Shown: positions 33,336 through 40,943 of the stretch, piece after piece
How the letters are laid out: every line of letters starts with the position of its first letter
Numbering within the stretch: position 1 is the first letter of the stretch
Assembly (NCBI GenBank): GCA_040902535.1
Contig: JBBDXD010000004.1
Coordinates: forward strand, 1 to 50,842
Direction: 5' to 3'
DNA length: 50,842 nucleotides
Source: Dehalococcoidia bacterium
GTDB taxonomy: Bacteria > Chloroflexota > Dehalococcoidia > DSTF01 > JACRBR01
Made by a program: the position numbers and the translations under genes
Notes under the pieces: generated by a model
The model's input: only the letters and a program-made list of their open reading frames with translations
Database searches by the model: none
Told to the model about the DNA's origin: nothing

Positions 33336-34058
33336 ATGCGCATACAGGTCGTGCCAGACGAACAATCACTCGCCCGCCTCGCCGCCGATGCGATTTGCGG
33401 TGCGGTCGGCGCCGCGCCATACGCGCTGATCGCGCTGCCCACCGGCATGACGCCGATTCACGCCTACGCGGAAGTCACGGCGCGCGTGGCCCGCGGCGAT
33501 GCCGACCTGAGCGGCGCCACGGTCTATGCCGTCGACGAGTTCGTCGGCGTGACAGCCGCGACGCCCGGCTCCAACACCGTGTTTTATCGCGACCACCTCA
33601 CGTTTCCGCTCCGCGCGCTGCGCGTCCCCAATCCGTCGGCAGACGATCCGGATGCGCACATCCGCGACTTCGCGCGTGCGATCGTGACCGCTGGCGGCAT
33701 CGATTTCTGCTTGCTCGGGGTCGGCACAAACGGACACGTCGCCTTCAACGAGCCGGGTTCGACGCGTGATTCGCACGCGCGCACCGTCGACCTCGCGCCG
33801 GCGTCGCGAGAAGTGCACGCGGCGACGTTCGGATCGATAGACGCGGTGCCCGACCGCGGCATGACGCTCGGCATGTCTGATCTCCTCGCGGCGCGCGCCG
33901 TGCTGGTGCTCGCGAGCGGCGCCCACAAAGCGGCGATCGTCCGGGACGCGATCGAAGGTCCCGAAACAGAAGACGTACCGGCTTCGCTGCTGCGATCGCA
34001 CGCGGATCTCACGTGGGTGCTCGACGAGGCCGCGACCTCGCAGCTCAGTCGCCGCTGA
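33336..34058 (+). CDS. nagB: Glucosamine-6-phosphate deaminase-like protein
   Basis: A 240-residue NagB/RpiA-fold sugar-phosphate isomerase. 'ALPTGMTPIHAYAEV' is the phosphate loop, 'VYAVDEFVGV' holds the catalytic Asp, and 'LLGVGTNGHVAFNEPGS' matches the NagB active-site block of Gram-positive type (N-G-H). It converts glucosamine-6-phosphate to fructose-6-phosphate and ammonia in known homologues. No amino-sugar transport or nagA gene is adjacent, so the role may be salvage. No strong ribosome site precedes the ATG. It overlaps the end of the convergent transporter gene by 14 nt. Confidence 0.85.
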   Translation: MRIQVVPDEQSLARLAADAICGAVGAAPYALIALPTGMTPIHAYAEVTARVARGDADLSGATVYAVDEFVGVTAATPGSNTVFYRDHLTFPLRALRVPNPSADDPDAHIRDFARAIVTAGGIDFCLLGVGTNGHVAFNEPGSTRDSHARTVDLAPASREVHAATFGSIDAVPDRGMTLGMSDLLAARAVLVLASGAHKAAIVRDAIEGPETEDVPASLLRSHADLTWVLDEAATSQLSRR

Positions 34059-34989
34059 CCGGTGTGCCCGCGCCATGATCAGGCGCACCCGGTGCATGAC
34101 GCTGCGCCACGCCGTTCACCAGCAGCATCCCGACGATGATGAGCGCAAGCCCGACGAACAGGTTCACGCTAATCTGCTCGTCGAGCACGGCCCAACCCAT
34201 GACGGTCGCAACGAGCGGAATCAGATAGCTCACCAGCGAGATCGATGTCGCCGACATGCGCTGCACCAGCGTAAAGAAGATCACGTACGCAAGGCCCGAT
34301 GACAGCGCCCCCAGCCCGATCCACGAAAGGGAAGCCTGCGCCGAGATCGAAAGGTCCGGAGATCCATCGATCGCCAGCGCGAGGGGGACGGCGATCAGCG
34401 CGCCAAAGATCATCTGGCCACTTGCGAGCGAAATCGCATCGCCTTGCAGCTTCTGGCGCGCGATGACGGTTGAGACCGCATAGCCCGCCGATCCGCCAAG
34501 CACAGCCAGGTCGCCAAGGGCGTCCGAGCTGGTGATATCGGCAAGGTCAGGCCCGATCAGCACAACCGCGCCCAGGAAGCCGACCACGACGCCCAGCGCG
34601 CGGTCTGGCGCCGGACGCTCTGTGCCAGCGGCCGCCGCGATGGCAAAGGTCATCAGCGGCATCGTCGCGTTGAGCGTGGCGGCCAGGCTGCTCGCAATGT
34701 GCTGCTGCGCCCACGTGATCAGCGTGAACGGCACCAGGTTATTGAGCACCGCCAGCACCAGCAGCACGCCCCAGGCCGACGGCGGCGGCAGCGAGCGGCG
34801 AAAGAGCACGACCGCCGCGCCGAGGAGCACCGCCGACAGCAGCAGGCGCCCGGCGACGATCGTGAACGGATCCACCTCGTCGACCACAACGTCGTTCATC
34901 GTGAACGCCGAACCCCAGATGACGCTCAGCGCGACGAGTGGGAGGGCGTCCGCTGCCTTCAATCGTCTCTCCGCCCTACCATCCGCCAC
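34045..34989 (-). CDS. EamA/DMT-family transporter
   Basis: A 314-residue inner-membrane protein with ten hydrophobic helices in two EamA repeats: the first starts at 'LPLVALSVIWGSAFTMNDVV', the second near 'LGDLAVLGGSAGYAVSTVIA'. 'TLNATMPLMTFAIAA' and 'PLVATVMGWAVLDEQISV' are typical family segments with conserved Pro and Glu. Members export amino acids, sugars or other metabolites; the substrate cannot be told. It is divergent from thiE, with a 33-nt gap, so the two promoters overlap. Confidence 0.88.
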   Translation of the reverse strand: MADGRAERRLKAADALPLVALSVIWGSAFTMNDVVVDEVDPFTIVAGRLLLSAVLLGAAVVLFRRSLPPPSAWGVLLVLAVLNNLVPFTLITWAQQHIASSLAATLNATMPLMTFAIAAAAGTERPAPDRALGVVVGFLGAVVLIGPDLADITSSDALGDLAVLGGSAGYAVSTVIARQKLQGDAISLASGQMIFGALIAVPLALAIDGSPDLSISAQASLSWIGLGALSSGLAYVIFFTLVQRMSATSISLVSYLIPLVATVMGWAVLDEQISVNLFVGLALIIVGMLLVNGVAQRHAPGAPDHGAGTPVSGD

Positions 34990-35022
34990 AGCCGCGTATC
35001 ATCGCATTGTGAGCGATTCGCG

Positions 35023-35667
35023 ATGACTCCAACACCTGCCAACCGTATCAGCGGCCTCTACGTGATCGTCGACCCGGACGCCTGTGGCGGACGCAGCGCC
35101 TTCGATGTGGCGGAGGCCGCGGTGGCCGGCGGCGCCACGATGATCCAATGGCGAGACAAACGGCGCGACAAGGGCGATCAACTCGCCGAGGTGCGCGCAA
35201 TCGCCGCCCTCTGCCGCGAGAAGGGCGCGACTTTCATCGTCAACGATCACGCTGACCTGGCGATGGCCGCCGGAGCCGACGGCGTCCACCTCGGTCAACA
35301 CGACCTGCCGATCGCTGCCGTCCGCCCGATCGTGCGGGCTGACATGATCGTCGGCATTTCGACGAATAACGTCGACGAAGCGCGCGCGGCCGCGACGGAT
35401 GGCGCCGCTTACATCGCAGTAGGCGCCATGTTCTCAACATCGTCGAAGGACGACACACGGCCGGCGGGACTCGAACGGCTGGTTGAAATCAAGGCAGCCG
35501 TCGACGTCCCCGTTGTCGCGATCGGCGGCATCAAAGCATCGAACATCACGTCCGTCATTGGGGCCGGCGCTGATGCCGTCGCCGTAATCAGCGCCGTTTG
35601 CGGCGCGCCCGATCCGCGCGCGGCGGCAGCAGCGTTGAGCGCGGCGTTCGGACGCAGGCAGGACTAG
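35023..35667 (+). CDS. thiE: Thiamine-phosphate synthase
   Basis: A 214-residue TIM-barrel enzyme that joins the thiazole and pyrimidine parts of thiamine. 'GATMIQWRDKRRDKGDQL' gives the Gln/Arg/Lys pyrophosphate site (usual form Q-x-R-x-K), 'FIVNDHADLAMAAGADGVHL' followed by 'GQHDLP' is the Mg-binding Asp region, and 'VAIGGIKASNI' closes the barrel. No TPP riboswitch is visible in the short upstream region and no other thi gene is adjacent. The ATG at 35023 was chosen because it starts right before the fold; the open frame upstream lies opposite the transporter gene. Confidence 0.92.
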   Translation: MTPTPANRISGLYVIVDPDACGGRSAFDVAEAAVAGGATMIQWRDKRRDKGDQLAEVRAIAALCREKGATFIVNDHADLAMAAGADGVHLGQHDLPIAAVRPIVRADMIVGISTNNVDEARAAATDGAAYIAVGAMFSTSSKDDTRPAGLERLVEIKAAVDVPVVAIGGIKASNITSVIGAGADAVAVISAVCGAPDPRAAAAALSAAFGRRQD

Positions 35668-35700
35668 CCAGAGCGGGGCGATGCCGCGCGGGAGCCGCAT

Positions 35701-36636
35701 TCAGACGGTGTACACTCGCTCGTCCGGGCCCTTGAGCACCAACGCGCTGGCTTCGCCGGGACGCCAGAACGGCCCGACGAGATTGTCATTCGTATTCGAC
35801 GCCAGTGCGTCGATCGAGCGCCCGTCGTAGCGGAACAACGCCCCTCGCTCGCCGCAGATCAGTGCGTGCGCCCCGTCGGGGCGCCACGCCGCGCCGAGCA
35901 GCGCGGCGGGCGCCTCGACGGGCGTCGTCGCGAACGTCGAGCCGTCGTACTCGAAGAGCTTATTGGCCACCGCGTCGTTGTCTCGATAGGCCACCGACAG
36001 CACGAGCGCGCGCGGGGGCTGCGTGCCCGGCCGAAACGCGATCGCCACGGCGTCGTCCTGGTCGTCAGTCGCCAGCAGCGCCTGCGTGTAGCGGCCGTCG
36101 CAGCGATACAGCATGTGCGGTCGCGGATATCCGGCGTACGCGCTCGAATACGCCCCGATGAGCGCATAGGCGCCGTCGGGCCGCCACGCGATCGAGCGCA
36201 TTGTGTGCGCGCGATCCCCCGGTAGCGGCAGGAGCGCCCCCGTGTCGCGATCGAAGCGCAGCACCACACCGCCGTTGCCGATAATCAGCGCGCACGAGTT
36301 GTCCGGGGCCCACGCCACGCGCCGCAGATTCTCGGCCGTGACCGATGGCAATTCATGGAAGCGCTGACCGTCGTACAAAAGCACCGCGCCGCGATTGCCG
36401 GCGAGCAGCGCGAGAGCGCCGTCGGGGGACCAGGCGGCGCCACGCAGATTGTGCGAGCTCTGGGAGGGCAGATCGTCGAAACGGCCCTCGTCGAATCGGA
36501 ATACCTGGCCGCGATTCCCGACGAGCAACGCATACTCGCCGTGCGGCCGCCACGCCGCCCAGCGCAATCTTCGCGCCGACTCCGGCGACGCGATGCCGCG
36601 TAGTTGATCGCCGTCGAAGAGATAGACGCTCGCCAT
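35701..36636 (-). CDS. Beta-propeller repeat protein
   Basis: A 311-residue protein made of about six to seven repeats of roughly 43 residues. Each repeat has the pattern L-R-x-(A/V)-A-W-x-P-(D/H)-G/N-x-x-A-L-(L/I)-x-G-N-x-G-x-(V/L)-x-x-(Y/F)-D-G/D, for example 'LRGAAWSPDGALALLAGNRG' and 'LRRVAWAPDNSCALIIGNGG'. This is a WD40/YVTN-like propeller. No signal peptide or membrane segment is visible, so it is probably cytosolic. It lies 30 nt downstream of a lipoprotein gene on the same strand. Binding partner and role are unknown. Confidence 0.75.
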   Translation of the reverse strand: MASVYLFDGDQLRGIASPESARRLRWAAWRPHGEYALLVGNRGQVFRFDEGRFDDLPSQSSHNLRGAAWSPDGALALLAGNRGAVLLYDGQRFHELPSVTAENLRRVAWAPDNSCALIIGNGGVVLRFDRDTGALLPLPGDRAHTMRSIAWRPDGAYALIGAYSSAYAGYPRPHMLYRCDGRYTQALLATDDQDDAVAIAFRPGTQPPRALVLSVAYRDNDAVANKLFEYDGSTFATTPVEAPAALLGAAWRPDGAHALICGERGALFRYDGRSIDALASNTNDNLVGPFWRPGEASALVLKGPDERVYTV

Positions 36637-36666
36637 GCGCACCAGTCTAGGCGATTGGCGGTGCGC

Positions 36667-37176
36667 TCACTCTCCCGTCGTGACGATCTCGCCGTCACCT
36701 GCGATGAAGATGACCGGGATGCCTTCGAACTCCTGGACGACGCCATTCACGCAGACTTCGACTCCCGCGTACAACTCCGCCGGGGGCTGCGCGAACTCGT
36801 CCAGGACGCGGTCCGGAATCGCGATGGCGAACGGGACATCGCCGCCTTCCTCGCCGAATTCCAGCAGGGTCAGCGGTTCGTGCGGTCCTGCCGCCTTGCG
36901 GACGTTGACGACATCGCCGATAACCGTCTGCCGCGTGCCCGGCTCAACGATCGCCGCCGGCACCGCCTCCCCACAGGGATCGATGGCCGGCGTCAGTGTG
37001 TTACCGCCGGCACTGTCCGTCGGGACGCCGCCGAACTCCTCGCCCGGCGGCGGCGCGGGTGCGGTCGTGTCCGGATCGTCGCCCTCGATGCAGGCAGTCA
37101 GCGCCACCACGACGACGAGTAGCGCGAACAACATCACGGGTGGCAGGACGAGCGGAATCGGAGGTTTGCGGTGCAC
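36667..37176 (-). CDS. Lipoprotein with OB-fold-like domain
   Basis: A 169-residue exported lipoprotein. The signal peptide ('VMLFALLVVVVALTAC') ends in the lipobox L-T-A-C, followed by a Pro/Asp-rich linker. The C-terminal domain ('VIGDVVNVRKAAGPHEPLTL', 'GDVPFAIAIPDRVL', 'YAGVEVCVNGVVQEFEGIPV') resembles OB-fold domains that occur next to nucleases or in nucleic-acid-binding proteins; this is a by-eye match. The start is a GTG at 37176 because it places basic residues before the hydrophobic core; no clear ribosome site is seen. It is followed by the propeller gene. Confidence 0.7.
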   Translation of the reverse strand: MHRKPPIPLVLPPVMLFALLVVVVALTACIEGDDPDTTAPAPPPGEEFGGVPTDSAGGNTLTPAIDPCGEAVPAAIVEPGTRQTVIGDVVNVRKAAGPHEPLTLLEFGEEGGDVPFAIAIPDRVLDEFAQPPAELYAGVEVCVNGVVQEFEGIPVIFIAGDGEIVTTGE

Positions 37177-37274
37177 GCAAGCATTGTGCCGTAGACGCCG
37201 ACAAGCAGGAGTCGATGCATGCGTCGCGGGCATGTCAGAAGCGTGTACGCAGAAATGTTGCCTAGCTATGTTGC

Positions 37275-37454
37275 TCAGCGGTAGAACACGTCCGCGACCT
37301 TCGCCATGTACGAAAGCATCGCAGCGGGTTCGAGGCCGTACGCCGGCACGGAGAGCGTCGCCGAGTCGGCGTGCTGCCAGATCGCGGATACGCGCTCGCG
37401 CACGTCTGCCGGCAGCGGCGCGATGATTCCCCAGTACCTCGGCTCATTCGGCAT
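37275..37454 (-). CDS. Small protein of unknown function (59 residues)
   Basis: A 59-codon ORF ('MPNEPRYWGIIAPLPADVRE' start, ends 'AKVADVFYR') with an AAGGAG ribosome site 7 nt before the ATG. No family is recognised and no membrane segment is present. It is divergent from the coiled-coil/capsid pair, with a gap of about 170 nt that holds both promoters. It could be unrelated to them. Confidence 0.5.
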   Translation of the reverse strand: MPNEPRYWGIIAPLPADVRERVSAIWQHADSATLSVPAYGLEPAAMLSYMAKVADVFYR

Positions 37455-37621
37455 GTCGGCGCTCCTTCGAGAGTTCACGACGATCGCGGTTAGCGGCGAT
37501 AGCGTAGCCCGACCCCCGTGTACGGCACACACCCGCCCGGGTGACACGCAGCGCTTTGCGATCGACGCGATGCGCCATATCGTCGCGTCATCGGCAACCG
37601 AAGAGGAAAGGGAGGTGGACG

Positions 37622-38107
37622 ATGGCCGAACAGGACCCCGCAGGAGGGGACACGGCACCGGACGACCTGGAGACAGCGCGGGCGGAAGTCGGCAGGTTGG
37701 AAGCGGCGGCTGCGCAGGCAGCCGACGAAGCAGCCTCGCTGCGATCCGCATTGGCGGAAGCGCAGGCAGCGAGCGAAACGTCGTCGAGCGAGGCGGAGGA
37801 CCTGCGCGCGCAGATCGCCGAAACCGCGCAGCGCGAACGCGACGCCGCGACACGGTACCGGGAGCTTGCGATCCGCGCCGAGCCGGCGCTTCCGGCCGCC
37901 CTCATCGCCGGCGACACCATCGCCGCGGTCGATGCGTCGCTCGTCGCCGCGCGCGACGTCGTCGGGCGCGTGAGGTCGCACATCGAAGCGCAGGCGAGCG
38001 CGACGCGCGTGCCCGCCGGCGCCCCGCAGCGTTCATCAACCGACCTCAGCGCGATGACGCCTCAGCAGAAGATTCGCTACGGACTCGAACAACGGGCGCA
38101 AGGATAG
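37622..38107 (+). CDS. Coiled-coil protein paired with capsid gene (possible scaffold)
   Basis: A 161-residue acidic protein. Residues about 15-90 form a long coiled coil rich in Ala, Glu and Arg ('ARAEVGRLEAAAAQAADEAA'). The C-terminal half contains 'ALIAGDTIAAVDASLVAARD' and ends 'DLSAMTPQQKIRYGLEQRAQ'. Phage scaffold proteins and the N-terminal delta domain of HK97 capsids are also coiled-coil, and the next gene encodes an HK97-fold capsid, so a scaffold or cargo-adaptor role is the best guess. AGGGAGGTGG stands before the ATG. The capsid gene starts 74 nt downstream with its own ribosome site. Confidence 0.6.
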   Translation: MAEQDPAGGDTAPDDLETARAEVGRLEAAAAQAADEAASLRSALAEAQAASETSSSEAEDLRAQIAETAQRERDAATRYRELAIRAEPALPAALIAGDTIAAVDASLVAARDVVGRVRSHIEAQASATRVPAGAPQRSSTDLSAMTPQQKIRYGLEQRAQG

Positions 38108-38181
38108 CAACCCCTCGCGCCGGCAGCGTGCGTCGCTGGCGACGCACCCGTTTCCCCAATCATTGACTAAGGAGACTACGC

Positions 38182-39069
38182 ATGGCACTCACACTCGCGG
38201 AAGCAGCCAAGCTTTCGAACGACACGGTTCTGCAGGGCGTGATCGAGACGGTCATCCTGGACTCGCCCGTGTTGCAGTTGTTGCCGTTCGTCGAGATCAC
38301 CGGCAACGGACTCACGTACAACCGGGAGAACGCAGCCCCGACCGCCGCGTTCTTCGACGTCGGCGATACCTGGACCGAAAGCACACCGACGTTCACACAG
38401 ATCACTGCCACGCTGAAGATCGTCGGTGGCGATGCGGACATCGACAACTTCCTGCTCACGACGCGCAGCAACGTTCAGGATCTGCAGTCAGCCGTGATCA
38501 GCCTCAAGGCGAAGGCCGTCCAGCGTAAGTTCGAAGACACGTTCGTGAACGGCGATACAGCCGTCGATGCCAAGTCGTTCGACGGCATCGACAAGCTCGC
38601 GACCGGCGGGCAGGCCGCCACCATGGGCACGAACGGCGCGACGCTTTCGCTCACGAAGCTCGACGAGTTGATCGACCTGCTGAAGGGCGGCCGCCCCGAC
38701 ATGCTCCTGATGAGCAAGCGGACGCGCCGCGGCCTCAATACGCTCGCGCGCGCCTCCGGCGGCTTCCTGGAGACGGACCGCAACGAATTCGGCCAGATGG
38801 TGCAGTGGTACGACGGCATCCCGGTCGGCGTGTCGGACCACATCTCGGACGCGAAGACCGTCGGATCGAGCACTGACTGCTCGACGATCTACGCCATGTC
38901 GTTCGGCGAGGGCGGGCTCGCGGGGATCACGGCGCCGGGCGGCCTGATCGTCGAGACCGTCGGCAGCCTGGAGACGAAGGACGCGACGCGCACGCGCGTG
39001 AAGTGGTACGTCAGCGTCGCGCTCTTCAATGCGCTCAAGCTCGCGAAGCTCGTCGGCGTCAGGCCCTGA
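38182..39069 (+). CDS. HK97-fold major capsid protein, isolated
   Basis: A 295-residue protein of HK97 capsid type. The N-terminal arm 'LSNDTVLQGVIETVILDSPV' leads to the E-loop-like region 'GNGLTYNRENAAPTAAFFDV', then 'TATLKIVGGDADIDNFLLTT', a spine helix 'LKAKAVQRKFEDTFVNGD', the P-domain 'GRPDMLLMSKRTRRGLNTLA', and the C-terminal A-domain strand 'RVKWYVSVALFNALKLAKL'. There is no protease-cleaved delta domain; the separate coiled-coil protein upstream may replace it. AAGGAG stands 8 nt before the ATG. No terminase, portal, protease, tail or integrase gene is near, so this is either a prophage remnant or a domesticated shell of encapsulin kind. Confidence 0.75.
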   Translation: MALTLAEAAKLSNDTVLQGVIETVILDSPVLQLLPFVEITGNGLTYNRENAAPTAAFFDVGDTWTESTPTFTQITATLKIVGGDADIDNFLLTTRSNVQDLQSAVISLKAKAVQRKFEDTFVNGDTAVDAKSFDGIDKLATGGQAATMGTNGATLSLTKLDELIDLLKGGRPDMLLMSKRTRRGLNTLARASGGFLETDRNEFGQMVQWYDGIPVGVSDHISDAKTVGSSTDCSTIYAMSFGEGGLAGITAPGGLIVETVGSLETKDATRTRVKWYVSVALFNALKLAKLVGVRP

Positions 39070-39070
39070 T

Positions 39071-39141
39071 CTGGTCGCGAGGTCGCTGGTGATTGGTCGT
39101 TGGTGACTGGCGGAGGGGGCCGGGCGTTGCCCGGCCTTCCC
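39071..39141 (+). terminator. GGT-type repeat and GC-rich hairpin after the capsid gene
   Basis: Repeated GGTCG/TGGTGA units (39071-39112) are followed by GGCCGGGC-GTT-GCCCGGCC (about 39118-39136), a perfect 8-bp stem with extra G-C pairs around it. No T-run follows. It probably ends the capsid transcript. Confidence 0.5.
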
Positions 39142-39216
39142 CGCTGCCCCACGACTGCGCGCGCAAGGTTGACATCGCTGCAGCAGGGACGGCCCCGGTT
39201 GAGGTAGCATCGGGAT

Positions 39217-39846
39217 ATGGACGCCGCCCACGTTATGTCCGCGCTCGGGAACATCGCGGCCTCCGCCGGCCTGGCGATCGCCGGTCTGTGCGCGCTGCTG
39301 ATCGCGTTCAGCGGCCCTCGACGCCACATCCTGCCGTTCCGCCTGGCGATCGCATCAGGCGCCGGCCTCATCGCGCTGGCGGCCGATGAAGGCCTCGAAT
39401 TGCACGATCGAGCGGGGCGTTGGCTGTATCAGGAACATGGCGTCGTGGCGCCGGGGCCGATCAACCATGTCGACGACCTCTTCGTGATCGGATATCTCGC
39501 AGCCGGCGTGGCGGTGCTCGCCGTGTACGCACGGAGGCTGCTCCGCACGCCGCGCTTTTTCGGCGGGCTCATCGCGGCTGGCGCGCTGCTGGCGACCGGC
39601 ACCGGCCTGGACGCCCTGGGCACGACAGGCAGTTGGACGGACGCCGTCGAGGAAACACTGGAAGCAGGCGGCGCATTGCTGCTCGCGGCGGTCTTCGCCC
39701 GCGAAGCGCTCGGGCTACAGCAACTTGACGCGGCGAGGGCGTTTCTGTCAGAGTCCACGCCACGAGGGACAGCGAAAGGAGGTGCAGGTGAGTTGGAAAG
39801 CAAGGCTCCACAACCAGACAGCCGCGTGCATCTCCGGCCTATGTGA
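39217..39846 (+). CDS. Five-helix membrane protein of unknown function
   Basis: A 209-residue membrane protein with about five helices. Charged residues lie at or in the helices in a conserved-looking pattern: 'ALAADEGLELHDRAG' after the second helix, 'INHVDDLF' before the third, and 'AVEETLEAGGALLLA' at the fifth. Acidic and His residues at membrane faces suggest a metal-dependent hydrolase-like site or proton-coupled function, as in the ceramidase/CREST superfamily, but this is only a resemblance. The C-terminal 40 residues are polar. GAGGTAG precedes the ATG. It follows the capsid gene after a hairpin, so linkage to it is uncertain. Confidence 0.6.
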   Translation: MDAAHVMSALGNIAASAGLAIAGLCALLIAFSGPRRHILPFRLAIASGAGLIALAADEGLELHDRAGRWLYQEHGVVAPGPINHVDDLFVIGYLAAGVAVLAVYARRLLRTPRFFGGLIAAGALLATGTGLDALGTTGSWTDAVEETLEAGGALLLAAVFAREALGLQQLDAARAFLSESTPRGTAKGGAGELESKAPQPDSRVHLRPM

Positions 39847-39877
39847 ATAGCTGATCCCGCTCGTCGCGATCATCTCA

Positions 39878-39902
39878 GGCCCGATGCATGCGTCATCGGG
39901 CC
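39878..39902 (+). terminator. Hairpin after membrane protein gene
   Basis: GGCCCGATG and CATCGGGCC pair over 9 bp with a 7-nt loop, followed by GTTCTG. It stands 30 nt after the stop codon and probably ends that transcript. Confidence 0.6.
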
Positions 39903-39985
39903 GTTCTGCACCCTTCGACGGCCCACTCCGTGAACGAACCGCAAGTATAGCGACCGCCCGTTGCGGCGGCCGAAGGAGTGTTGCC

Positions 39986-40822
39986 ATCAACGAAACGCAA
40001 ACAACTGATCAACCGAACACCGAACATGAGTACCGGCGCTGGCTGGGCCAGATGCATTCCCCCGCACACGCCCGTCGCACGGCGCAACGCAACGCCGCGT
40101 TCCTCCTGCCGCACCTCACGCCCAATATGCGGCTGCTCGATGTCGGATGCGGGCCGGGGAGCATCACGATCGGACTCGCTGCTGCGCTCGCGCCCGGTGA
40201 GACGACGGGCGTCGACGCAAGCGATGAAGCGATCGATTCGGCCCGGCGTCGCGCCACCGAAGAGAACTGCACGAACGTCCGCTTCGAGGTCGCTGACGCG
40301 TACGCGCTGCCGTTCGAAGACGCGACGTTCGATGCGGCGTTCATGCACGCCGTACTCCAGCATCTCGCCGACCCGCTCGCCGCGCTGCGAGAGGTACGGC
40401 GCGTGCTCAAACCCGGCGGCGTCATCGGCGTGGCGGACGCGGACTACGACGGCTCCATCATCGCGCCCGATGATCCGATGCTCCGTCGGTCGTTCGACGT
40501 GATGGCGGCGCTGCGGGAGCGTGGCACCGGCGATGTGCGCGTCGGCAAGCGGCTGCGCTCGCTGTTGCACGAAGCAGGCTTCGAGCGCACGGTCGCTTCG
40601 GCGAACGCGCAGTCAGACGGCACCGCCGACGCCGTGCGATGGACCGGTGAATTCCAGGCGCAGTACTACGCCGCACCGGCGTTCGTCGATCACGTCGCGT
40701 TGACCGGCATCGCCACGCGCGACGAGATGGACGCGATGAGCAATGCGTGGCGCGCGTGGTCGACGCATCCCGGGGCGTTCTGGGCGCGCTTCCATTGCGA
40801 AGCCGTCGGGTGGCGGAGCTAG
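39986..40822 (+). CDS. Class I SAM-dependent methyltransferase, apparent AUC start
   Basis: A UbiE/class I methyltransferase of about 278 residues. Motif I is 'LLDVGCGPGSITIGLAAAL', the acidic loop is 'TGVDASDEAI', 'FEVADAYALPFEDATFDAAF' is motif II, and 'LREVRRVLKPGGVIGVAD' is motif III. The substrate is unknown. No ATG, GTG or TTG begins the conserved N-terminus ('ETQTTDQPNTEHEYRRWLG'). Instead an AUC at 39986 stands 7 nt after a perfect AAGGAG. The frame is open further upstream, but through the terminator hairpin. An ATG 30 codons later would cut into the conserved N-terminal part. Confidence 0.8.
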   Translation: MNETQTTDQPNTEHEYRRWLGQMHSPAHARRTAQRNAAFLLPHLTPNMRLLDVGCGPGSITIGLAAALAPGETTGVDASDEAIDSARRRATEENCTNVRFEVADAYALPFEDATFDAAFMHAVLQHLADPLAALREVRRVLKPGGVIGVADADYDGSIIAPDDPMLRRSFDVMAALRERGTGDVRVGKRLRSLLHEAGFERTVASANAQSDGTADAVRWTGEFQAQYYAAPAFVDHVALTGIATRDEMDAMSNAWRAWSTHPGAFWARFHCEAVGWRS

Positions 40823-40832
40823 CTGTCCGCCA

Positions 40833-40892
40833 AACAACGGGCAACGGACGACAGAGGGGATTCCTCCCTCGGTCGTCCGTTGTCTGTTGTCG
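40833..40892. repeat. Imperfect palindrome with GGACGAC/CAACGG units
   Basis: The element reads AACAACGGGCAACGGACGAC, then GAGG-(loop)-CCTC, then GTCGTCCGTTGTCTGTTGTC: two arms that pair over about 18 bp. It fills the space between methyltransferase and cupin genes and may act as a terminator. Confidence 0.55.
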
Positions 40893-40943
40893 GTCCTGCG
40901 CTCTTCGCGTTGTCGTCTTTGGGCCTGACCGCTACGCTTGGGC

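Noticed and set aside
34990-35022. A TPP riboswitch before thiE
   Set aside because: The gap to the divergent transporter gene is only 33 nt and holds no TPP-aptamer motifs.
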